Of a DNA stretch of 8,653 bases, positions 1-4,901 are shown piece after piece (position 1 is the stretch's first letter; each line of letters starts with the position of its first letter). The DNA comes from DALYLB01 sp046154695. Lineage in GTDB: Bacteria; Acidobacteriota; Blastocatellia; RBC074. A model generated the notes under the pieces. That model saw only the letters and a program-made list of their open reading frames with translations. It was not told where the DNA came from and did not search any database. Location of the stretch: assembly GCA_046154695.1 (NCBI GenBank), contig JBJXFI010000161.1, forward strand, positions 1 through 8,653, in the 5' to 3' direction. Position numbers and translations under genes: made by a program.

Positions 1-120
1 GATCTGCTAGCCGAAATGGCGCAGGAAGTTGAAGCGGAAATTCGGACGTTGAAGGCCGAGGGCTTCGACGTCCTCTGGCGGGTTGTGGCGCGAACCGGGG
101 GGACAAGGAATGAGCGATGA
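1..120 (+). CDS. C-terminal end of an unrecognised protein (partial, 5' end outside window)
   Basis: Frame 1 is open from the first base and stops at TGA 118-120, giving 39 visible residues. They are acidic and helical at first (AEMAQEVEAEIRTLKAEG) and then hydrophobic and basic. The stop codon lies inside the next gene: its ATG is at 110, an 11-base overlap on the same strand, which suggests translational coupling and one transcript. That the frame is real is supported by a degenerate second copy of the same tail ahead of the second FGE-fold gene (about 1226-1278). I do not recognise the family from so short a piece. It could be a partner of the FGE-fold protein, but that is inferred only from the overlap and the co-duplication. 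Confidence 0.55.
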   Translation, partial: DLLAEMAQEVEAEIRTLKAEGFDVLWRVVARTGGTRNER

Positions 121-1162
121 CAAAGACGAAAAATCCGATCAGCTTGTCCGTCAGGAACGCCAGGGAATCGAACGGCGCAACACGGATCTCTTCAGGCGCG
201 GTCTCGAAATGCTCGACCGTAAGAAAGCGCAAGAGTTCCCAAAAGTTCCGGATCGGGGAAGGCGAGAATTCACGTTCACGACTGTGACGCTGGATGAATT
301 CGGGGAAGAAATCGAACGGCGAACAGGGCGTGCGTGGGAAGTAATCGAAGACCTCGGCGGAGGCGTGGAACTGGAACTGGTGGAAATTCCGGGCGGAGAA
401 TTTTGGATGGGTTCGACAGCAGAAGAAATAGAGCTAGCGTACGAAGATCTTGTTCGGCATTGGGGGGGCGAGCGTGCGGATCTCGAAGAGGAAAAAACGA
501 GATGGGAGAGGTTCGGGTGTGAAAAACCACGTCACCTGGTGCGTGTTTCGCCATTTTTTCTCGGGAAGTATCCGGTGACTCAAGGCCAGTGGAAAGAGGT
601 CATGGGCTTTTTGCCTGAGATTGTAGAGGATTTGTTTTGTGGCAATAATTGTCCGATCGTGTTCGTGTCGTGGGAAGAGGCGGTAGAATTTTGTCGCAGG
701 TTGTCATACCGGACAGGTCACGAATACCGATTGCCGAGCGAGGCGGAATGGGAATACGCGGCGAGAGCGGGAACCACGACACCGTTCGCATTTGGGGAAA
801 CAATCACTCCAGAGGTTGTGAATTATGCCGGTAACTACCCATACGGGTTCGGCCCGAAAGGGCGCGATATATCGGAAGCTGTGGACGTTGGAAGCCTCGG
901 CGTGGCGAATGCGTTTGGTTTATTTGATATGCATGGAAATGTGTGGGAGTGGTGTGAGGACGATTGGCACGACAGCTATGAAGGGGCACCGGCGGATGGG
1001 CGAGCGTGGGTTGACAGGCCAGACCGGGGCGCGCTCCGTGTGGATCGTGGCGGTGGTGATAGCAACTGTGCCGTCTTTTGCCGATCGGCGACTCGCGATG
1101 GTGTCTCTCGCGGATTCCACGCACATGACATTGGCTTCCGGATTCTGAGGACGCTACGGTAA
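110..1162 (+). CDS. FGE/sulfatase-modifying-factor fold protein, putative DGR-type variable protein, copy 1
   Basis: This 350-residue protein has a short charged helical N-terminus (1-85) followed by an FGE-sulfatase (SUMF1-type, C-type-lectin-like) domain at about 88-347. Family landmarks are GGEFWMGS 95-102, GKYPVTQGQW 152-161, RLPSEAEWEYAARAG 207-221, GLFDMHGNVWEW 270-281, and the closing RGG...CRSA.R...GFR block 310-344. The C-x4-C cysteine pair used by true formylglycine-generating enzymes is missing; only C320 and C324 are near. It is therefore probably a binding protein, not an enzyme. No signal peptide or membrane segment is seen, so it is likely cytoplasmic. I chose ATG 110, not TTG 83, because the paralogue starts with the same MS.KDEK sequence and a GGGGGGACAAGGA ribosome site precedes it. 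The protein ends six residues after GFR, whereas copy 2 has a 30-residue tail. Confidence 0.88.
   Translation: MSDDKDEKSDQLVRQERQGIERRNTDLFRRGLEMLDRKKAQEFPKVPDRGRREFTFTTVTLDEFGEEIERRTGRAWEVIEDLGGGVELELVEIPGGEFWMGSTAEEIELAYEDLVRHWGGERADLEEEKTRWERFGCEKPRHLVRVSPFFLGKYPVTQGQWKEVMGFLPEIVEDLFCGNNCPIVFVSWEEAVEFCRRLSYRTGHEYRLPSEAEWEYAARAGTTTPFAFGETITPEVVNYAGNYPYGFGPKGRDISEAVDVGSLGVANAFGLFDMHGNVWEWCEDDWHDSYEGAPADGRAWVDRPDRGALRVDRGGGDSNCAVFCRSATRDGVSRGFHAHDIGFRILRTLR
1037..1141 (+). other. Candidate DGR-type variable region of FGE-fold gene 1
   Basis: This covers codons 310-344 of the first FGE-fold gene, the segment that forms the ligand face in C-type-lectin variable proteins. Compared with copy 2, 20 codons encode different residues, and 18 of those 20 codons in this copy are NNY (GAT, GGT, GAT, AGC, AAC, TGT, GTC, TTT, ACT and so on). 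Adenine mutagenesis of AAY template codons would produce exactly this. Fixed words are RV.RGG, CRSA.R and GFR. At the anchor positions where copy 2 has W, P and R this copy has G, R and H, so it has drifted or answers to another template. No template repeat is present in the window. Confidence 0.45.
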
Positions 1163-1225
1163 GCATTTTGCCCTTTTACGTTTTGCCCAAGAAGATTCGA
1201 TTGATTGTAACGGGGGCGGAGCGGC

Positions 1226-1278
1226 GAAGTGGAGACTGAGCCGCTGCTAAGGGGGAAGGCTGCGACATCTTTTGGTAA
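1226..1278 (+). pseudogene. Decayed copy of the tail of the gene at 1-120
   Basis: The spacer between the two FGE-fold genes (1163-1335) has no open gene. Bases 1226-1275 match bases 31-78 at 32 of 48 aligned positions with one 2-base gap. The best part reads KGEGCDIFW then stop, against KAEGFDVLW in the gene at 1-120. The frame is broken by the gap, an in-frame TGA at 1237-1239 and the TAA at 1276-1278. Its position, shortly ahead of an FGE-fold gene, is the same in both copies, so I read it as the remnant of a tandem duplication. The match was aligned by eye. The left part of the spacer also has a TTTTGCCC direct repeat (1166-1173 and 1181-1188) of no known meaning. Confidence 0.45.
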
Positions 1279-1335
1279 GTGCGGCCGTTGGGCCATCAAT
1301 AGCCTCTATCTGCCGCGAGTTCAGGGAACAAGACG

Positions 1336-2448
1336 ATGAGCGAAAAAGACGAAAAAGGCGGCTCCCTCGTCAAGCAGGAACGCCAGGGAATCGAACGGCG
1401 CAACACGGATCTCTTCCGGCGCGGGCTCGAAATGCTCGACCGGAAGAAAGCGCAAGAGCTGCAGAAAGCCCCCGACCGAGGAAGGCGAGAATTCACATTC
1501 ACGACCGTGACGCTGAATGAGTACGGCGATGTGATCGAACAGCAAACCGGCCGCGCGTGGGAAGTTGTCGAGGACCTCGGCGGGGGCGTGGAACTAGAGA
1601 TGGTGGAAATACCGGGCGGCGAATTCTGGATGGGCTCGACGGCAGAAGACGTTGATCTGGCGAACAAAGATAATGCTCGGTATAGTTGCGTGGAGGCAAC
1701 TATGGAGCTGTTCGCGGAGGAAAAACCTCGTCACTTGGTGCATGTTTCTCCATTTTTTTTCGGGAAGTATCCTGTAACGCAAATCCAATGGGCAGCGGTC
1801 ATGGGCTCTCTGCCCGAGATACCTGAATATCTTCGAGGAAAGACCCGCCCGATTGTACGCGTATCTTGGGAAGAGACGGTGGCGTTTTGCGAGAAGCTCT
1901 CTCAGCGAATGGGCCACGAATACCGATTGCCCAGCGAGGCGGAATGGGAATACGCCGCGAGAGCGGGAACCACGACACCGTTCGCATTCGGGGAAACAAT
2001 CACGCCGGAGATTGTGAATTATTGGGGCGAATATCCCTACGGGCTGGGCCCAGAGGGTATCGAACGAATGGAAACCGTAGATGTTGGGAGCCTCGGAGTG
2101 GCGAACGCGTTCGGATTGTATGATATGCATGGCAATGTATATGAATGGTGCGAGGACGATTACCACGATGACTATAAAGGGGCTCCGACGGATGGGAGTG
2201 CCTGGATTGATAGGCCAGAGCGCGGCCCGGCTCGGGTGTATCGGGGCGGCGATTATTTCGCCCACGCCGGCGACTGCCGGTCGGCGTATCGCGACTGGGA
2301 CATGCCCAGCCCTCGCATCGGCAACCTAGGTTTCCGCCTTCTGAGGGCTTCACGAGAGGATCACGAGGGGCGGAAGATGCTTATGGAACAAGCAATGGAC
2401 GCGTACGTCAATGAGTTGCTCCAGTCGGCCTCGCCAAGGAAGCGGTGA
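1336..2448 (+). CDS. FGE/sulfatase-modifying-factor fold protein, putative DGR-type variable protein, copy 2
   Basis: This 370-residue paralogue of the gene at 110-1162 has the same layout: charged N-terminal segment 1-85, FGE-sulfatase domain about 86-337, then a polar helical tail 338-370 absent from copy 1. Landmarks are GGEFWMGS 94-101, GKYPVTQIQW 143-152, RLPSEAEWEYAARAG 197-211, GLYDMHGNVYEW 260-271, and RGG...CRSAYR...GFR 303-334. Only C314 remains near the enzyme's active-site region, so formylglycine-forming activity is not expected. No export signal is seen. AGGGAA at 1323-1328, seven bases before ATG 1336, serves as the ribosome site. Identity to copy 1 is patchy: residues 14-40 and 194-228 are almost identical, while 100-130 and the last 40 differ sharply. 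The gene runs head-on into the - strand operon with a 15-base gap. Confidence 0.88.
   Translation: MSEKDEKGGSLVKQERQGIERRNTDLFRRGLEMLDRKKAQELQKAPDRGRREFTFTTVTLNEYGDVIEQQTGRAWEVVEDLGGGVELEMVEIPGGEFWMGSTAEDVDLANKDNARYSCVEATMELFAEEKPRHLVHVSPFFFGKYPVTQIQWAAVMGSLPEIPEYLRGKTRPIVRVSWEETVAFCEKLSQRMGHEYRLPSEAEWEYAARAGTTTPFAFGETITPEIVNYWGEYPYGLGPEGIERMETVDVGSLGVANAFGLYDMHGNVYEWCEDDYHDDYKGAPTDGSAWIDRPERGPARVYRGGDYFAHAGDCRSAYRDWDMPSPRIGNLGFRLLRASREDHEGRKMLMEQAMDAYVNELLQSASPRKR
2233..2337 (+). other. Candidate DGR-type variable region of FGE-fold gene 2
   Basis: Codons 300-334 show the layout of DGR variable regions in FGE-type variable proteins: RV.RGG, a variable run, CRSA.R, then a variable run broken by W, P and R anchors, ending in GFR. 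Of the 20 codons that differ from copy 1, 17 are NNY (TAT, GAT, TAT, TTC, GCC, CAC, GGC, GAC and so on). They encode Y, D, F, A, H, G, S, P, R, I and N, all reachable from AAY by changing A. In 11 of the 20 pairs the third base is the same in both copies. A GC-rich conserved stretch follows the region (about 2326-2348), where a homing-start sequence would sit. The template and reverse transcriptase are not in view. Confidence 0.5.
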
Positions 2449-2463
2449 AATCCAAAGCATTTC

Positions 2464-2904
2464 TCATATCTCTTGGGCAGGGTTTAGAACGAGCATGACG
2501 GCTGTCAGCCCCTCTGTCTTCGCGATCCGCGCCGCCAACAGCTTGGCTTCCAGCTCCACGTCCGGCGCAAGGCACGCCTGACACAGCAAATCCTCGAACG
2601 GGACGCCATAATGCTTGGCGGCGGCCCGGAGGCCGCTTGCGAAGATTAAATCATTCCCGTTCGGTTGACGCAGTGTCCGCAGAAAGTCCAGCGTGGCCGG
2701 ATTGGTTTCCCAGTCGTCGGCGAGTAAGGCAGCCTCTTCCGGCCCAGCCGTTATAAGCACAAGTTCGCGCGCCTCGGCTTCCGTCTTGCCGTACTTACGC
2801 ATGATGTTCGGGATCATTCCCCAAAGCCGCTCCCGGTTTTCGCGCAGGATTTCCCGGTCTCCGTCAACGAGCTTTTCCAGCGTAGCCAAGCGCCTGTCTA
2901 CCAT
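2464..2904 (-). CDS. Unrecognised 146-residue protein, last gene of small-gene operon
   Basis: The protein begins with a charged, heptad-like helical segment (residues 3-27, LATLEKLVDGDREILRENRE), then mixed helical sequence with two cysteines in LLCQACL near residue 108, and no membrane segment. I do not recognise the family. The start at ATG 2904 is preceded by a very strong ribosome site, AAGGAGG, with about seven bases to the ATG. The gene overlaps the HTH gene upstream by 41 bases and ends 15 bases from the convergent FGE-fold gene. Its place directly after a small-terminase-like gene suggests a phage-derived module, but nothing in the sequence shows that it is a packaging protein. Confidence 0.7.
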   Translation of the reverse strand: MVDRRLATLEKLVDGDREILRENRERLWGMIPNIMRKYGKTEAEARELVLITAGPEEAALLADDWETNPATLDFLRTLRQPNGNDLIFASGLRAAAKHYGVPFEDLLCQACLAPDVELEAKLLAARIAKTEGLTAVMLVLNPAQEI

Positions 2905-3301
2905 TTGCCCCCTCCTTCAATTCGTGTGCTTTTTCCAGATAGGCCAGCCGCTCTTCGACTTCGAGCACTTTGCGAGCCGTGAGCGATAATTCAATCACGG
3001 ACTTTGCCGCGTTGACCCGCACGGATGCGGGGGCTTCCTCGTTTTTGAAGATATCGCGCAGGCAGATAACCGCGTCCGTGCTGGCGGACTGCAGCGCCGT
3101 GAGTGTCGATTTAAGCAAGCGCCCCCGTGCTTCTCGATGCGCCGCCGCGAAGCCTGGCTCAGCCAGCCATCGCCAGATGGTGGCCTCCGACACGCCGGCC
3201 GCCTTCGCCGCCGCGCGCGTAGTAGGCTCGGAGAGAAGCGCCTCAATGGCCCGGGCCTGCTTGGCGCTCAATTCGCCGCCTTCTATCTCATTTTCGTTCA
3301 T
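2864..3301 (-). CDS. Helix-turn-helix protein resembling small terminase / Nu1-type DNA-binding proteins
   Basis: This 145-residue protein has an N-terminal helix-turn-helix at about 11-51: a LSAKQARAIEALL helix, then TTRAAAKAAGVSEATIWRWL with the GVS turn and WRWL recognition helix. A middle helical region follows (55-106; STDAVICLRDIF, then EEAPASVRVNAAKSVIEL), then a coiled-coil-like stretch 108-132 (ARKVLEVEERLAYLEKAHEL). The plan of HTH, alanine-rich helices and coiled coil is that of small terminase-like proteins of phages and islands. No large terminase is present in the window. It may instead be a regulator. The start is ATG 3301, overlapping the previous stop as ATGA, with AAAGGAG eight bases ahead. 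Confidence 0.72.
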   Translation of the reverse strand: MNENEIEGGELSAKQARAIEALLSEPTTRAAAKAAGVSEATIWRWLAEPGFAAAHREARGRLLKSTLTALQSASTDAVICLRDIFKNEEAPASVRVNAAKSVIELSLTARKVLEVEERLAYLEKAHELKEGANGRQALGYAGKAR

Positions 3302-3546
3302 TGTCTATCGCTCCTTTGCCGTGTCGCCGGCGCTCCCGACGGTGGCTTTTGTTGCGTCAGGCGGACCGCCGCAACCATCTCGCGCGGCTCGCTCTCGAAG
3401 AATCGCGCCGTGATCTCGGCGGGCAGGGAATTGAGCCCCCGCACCAACAGGCTTCCGCATTCCGTGAAGATGAAAGCCGCCCCGGCCTCGCGCATTGCCT
3501 CGACCAGCTCCGCTGCCGTCGGCCCCTTTGGTTTAACGGTACGCAT
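3298..3546 (-). CDS. Small protein with TubC-like docking-domain pattern
   Basis: This 82-residue protein contains, at about 9-62, the pattern TAAELVEAMREAGAAF...GSLLVRGLNSLPAEI...REMVAAVR. That is helix, short strand pair, helix, as in the small TubC N-terminal-type domain often found in mobile-element proteins. The C-terminal 20 residues are polar and basic. The assignment is by eye and tentative. I chose ATG 3546 over ATG 3603 because it overlaps the upstream gene by only 14 bases and leaves the recognisable domain whole. The stop overlaps the next start as ATGA. It is the third gene of the operon. Confidence 0.6.
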   Translation of the reverse strand: MRTVKPKGPTAAELVEAMREAGAAFIFTECGSLLVRGLNSLPAEITARFFESEPREMVAAVRLTQQKPPSGAPATRQRSDRQ

Positions 3547-3778
3547 CGAGCTGGCCCCCCGCCTGTTGCGCCGGAGGCCGCTTCTCGGTCCGGCGCTGTT
3601 CAAAGGCGCTCAGGCCGGCCACCAGTTCGCGCACGGCGTCGCGCACGGTCGGCCCGCTCCCGCTGATGGCGTTGCTTCGCCCCGGCGGATACGCGAAGGC
3701 GATACAGATTTGCCCCGCCCACATCAGGCGGATTTGGTGTCGGTCGATCGCATCGGCAATGCTGAAGATGCCCGTCAT
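3533..3778 (-). CDS. Unrecognised 81-residue protein in small-gene operon
   Basis: The start ATG 3778 overlaps the stop of the upstream gene as ATGA, and the GGGGGTGGAAGG sequence just ahead can serve as ribosome site. The protein reads MTGIFSIADAIDRHQIR, then a hydrophobic stretch WAGQICIAFAYP at about 20-31, a glycine/serine turn, and a helical second half VRDAVRELVAGLSAFEQRR at about 45-63. The tail is glutamine-rich. I do not recognise a family. A longer reading from 3934 would add 52 basic, compositionally odd residues that overlap the upstream gene, so I left it out. Confidence 0.6.
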   Translation of the reverse strand: MTGIFSIADAIDRHQIRLMWAGQICIAFAYPPGRSNAISGSGPTVRDAVRELVAGLSAFEQRRTEKRPPAQQAGGQLDAYR

Positions 3779-4083
3779 CCTTCCACCCCCTGGCCAACGA
3801 TTGCCCGGCAAGAGTCGGCGCGCTCTGCGGCCAGTTCCGGCGCAATCAGGCCCATTCTCGCGGCCAGCTCCGAAAGCGAAGCGAACCGGCAAATGCCGAT
3901 TCGCCCTGGATTGCCGGCGAGCTGGGCTTTCCACCCCTCGATGAATCGTTGATCGCGATAGGGAAGGGAATTGACGCGCGGCAGGATCGCTCGGAGGAGC
4001 CGGCGCGCATCCTCGGTATAGTCCGCCGCTTCGATGGCTGTGTCGGCCGTCCGTCCGTTCTGTTGGTCGATTACGTCACCCAT
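3775..4083 (-). CDS. Unrecognised 102-residue protein, first gene of small-gene operon
   Basis: The protein has a polar N-terminus, a helical centre (YTEDARRLLRAILPRVNSLPYRDQ broken here at about residues 22-45), then ASLSELAARMGLIAPELAAE near 68-87. No known family is recognised and no membrane segment is seen. Immediately before ATG 4083 is CGCTTTTT, which is not a ribosome site. The nearest good one is GAGGAGG at 4121-4127, on the far side of a hairpin (4095-4122). The stop overlaps the next start as ATGA, so this gene heads a chain of five overlapping genes and its translation could set the level of all of them. Confidence 0.62.
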   Translation of the reverse strand: MGDVIDQQNGRTADTAIEAADYTEDARRLLRAILPRVNSLPYRDQRFIEGWKAQLAGNPGRIGICRFASLSELAARMGLIAPELAAERADSCRAIVGQGVEG

Positions 4084-4094
4084 AAAAAGCGAAT

Positions 4095-4122
4095 GGCCGC
4101 CAGTCCGGGAAAACTGACGGCC
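4095..4122 (-). promoter_or_regulatory. Leader hairpin between Shine-Dalgarno site and start codon
   Basis: Read on the - strand, GGCCGTCAGT pairs with ACTGGCGGCC (ten pairs, one of them G-U) around an 8-base loop, TTTCCCGG. GAGGAGG lies directly 5' of and partly in the stem (4121-4127). Eleven bases (ATTCGCTTTTT) separate the stem from ATG 4083. Folding would bring the ribosome site close to the start. A run of five T six bases after the stem also recalls a weak attenuator, which is the alternative reading. Confidence 0.45.
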
Positions 4123-4204
4123 TCCTCGTTGGCGCGCCTGCGCTGAGGTTCTCTAACTGGTACTGTTTGTCCCGCCATCAGCCGTTTCCCGGGCGGCCAG
4201 ATGA

Positions 4205-4233
4205 ATATTAATCGTTTCCTTATTAAACATCAA
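4205..4233 (-). promoter_or_regulatory. Possible promoter of the small-gene operon
   Basis: On the - strand TTGATG (4228-4233) and TAATAT (4205-4210) are 17 bases apart, each matching four of six sigma-70 consensus bases. They lie in a short AT-rich patch within the 203-base gap that separates the operon from the HAD gene. Transcription would start near 4198 and give a leader of about 115 bases containing the hairpin. The rest of the gap (4234-4286) holds nothing I can name. Confidence 0.35.
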
Positions 4234-4286
4234 CTCGTTAATGAAATAGCGTGCAGGAGCCGCAACAACGCAGGCAGGGCTAGGGC

Positions 4287-4739
4287 TCAGGTTGCCCGAT
4301 CCCGAAGATAGCTCACGACAGCCTCCCAGTCAGGGAACTCCGCCGTGCCAAAATGGAGATGTTCGCCGACGAAGCGATCCACTCCATTCTTGGTTCGATC
4401 GTCGATCAGAAAGTGTCCCGTGTTCAGGTTCTTGTGATGCGAAAGGATGAGGCGCTTGTGTGCTGGCGGGCCGAGATGGCGCTTGACCCACTCAAGCTTA
4501 TCCGACCACGCAGAGGGATTCCCCCAGGGCGCAGTGGATAGAATATATGCGTCAAAGAGGCCCGCGAGTTCCATGAAAGACTCGATCGCGTCTCGCATCG
4601 GGTCCATGAGCGCAAAAATGCCGGGGACCTCGTCCAACCGGTCTTCGTACTCCTGCACAACTTCTATTGACAATCGATGGATCGCGGACGGAAAGTCCAC
4701 GAGAACATTATCCATGTCTATGTAGAGCAACTTTTTCAT
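4287..4739 (-). CDS. 5'(3')-deoxyribonucleotidase-like HAD phosphatase
   Basis: This 150-residue protein has the order of HAD motifs expected of small 5'(3')-deoxyribonucleotidases, which dephosphorylate (deoxy)nucleoside monophosphates in the cytoplasm. Motif I is IDMDNVLVDF with nucleophile D8 and acid/base D10. Motif II is LST at 67-69, followed by APWGNPSAW. A basic segment HKRLILSHHKNL at 94-105 supplies the motif III lysine, K95 or K103. Motif IV is FLIDDRTKNG with D113 and D114. The length is slightly short for the family. ATG 4739 is preceded by GAGGAAGGA, a good ribosome site. Such enzymes are common in phages and islands, where they alter nucleotide pools; that role here is inferred. 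Confidence 0.82.
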   Translation of the reverse strand: MKKLLYIDMDNVLVDFPSAIHRLSIEVVQEYEDRLDEVPGIFALMDPMRDAIESFMELAGLFDAYILSTAPWGNPSAWSDKLEWVKRHLGPPAHKRLILSHHKNLNTGHFLIDDRTKNGVDRFVGEHLHFGTAEFPDWEAVVSYLRDRAT

Positions 4740-4847
4740 CTTGTCCTTCCTCGTGCCGTTTGACGGCTTGGCTCACCGCATTGTGTGAGGCTCGGTGTAT
4801 GGTGAGGAATCCGCTCGAAGATAGCCTCAGGGGCTGATATCCAGACC

Positions 4848-4853
4848 ATTATA
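4848..4853 (-). promoter_or_regulatory. Possible -10 element ahead of the HAD gene
   Basis: A perfect TATAAT occurs on the - strand here, about 109 bases upstream of ATG 4739 in the 162-base gap after the integrase. I see no good -35 at 16-18 bases, so this is weak. The same gap holds a small perfect hairpin (GCCGT/ACGGC, 4755-4767) just before the ribosome site of the HAD gene, and otherwise nothing recognisable. Confidence 0.25.
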
Positions 4854-4901
4854 CATTCGCTGCCGCAACCGGTGGCCTACCTGTTGCATTGAGAAAATAG
4901 C

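Noticed and set aside
83..109. TTG 83 as the start of FGE-fold gene 1
   Set aside because: The extra nine residues are absent from the paralogue, and the ribosome site serves ATG 110.
1163..1335. Spacer between the FGE-fold genes as a DGR template repeat
   Set aside because: I found no stretch matching 2233-2337 with A at the variable positions.
1594..2265. A 223-codon open frame on the - strand opposite FGE-fold gene 2
   Set aside because: The + strand frame has clear family motifs throughout. The antisense frame has none and no ribosome site.
3137..3952. A 271-codon open frame on the + strand across the small-gene operon
   Set aside because: The five - strand frames are joined by ATGA overlaps and good ribosome sites. 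This frame crosses several of them and its product is basic and compositionally odd.
4084..4286. A tRNA gene as integration target near the integrase
   Set aside because: No cloverleaf or TTCGA-type T-loop sequence could be found here or in the other gaps of the window.
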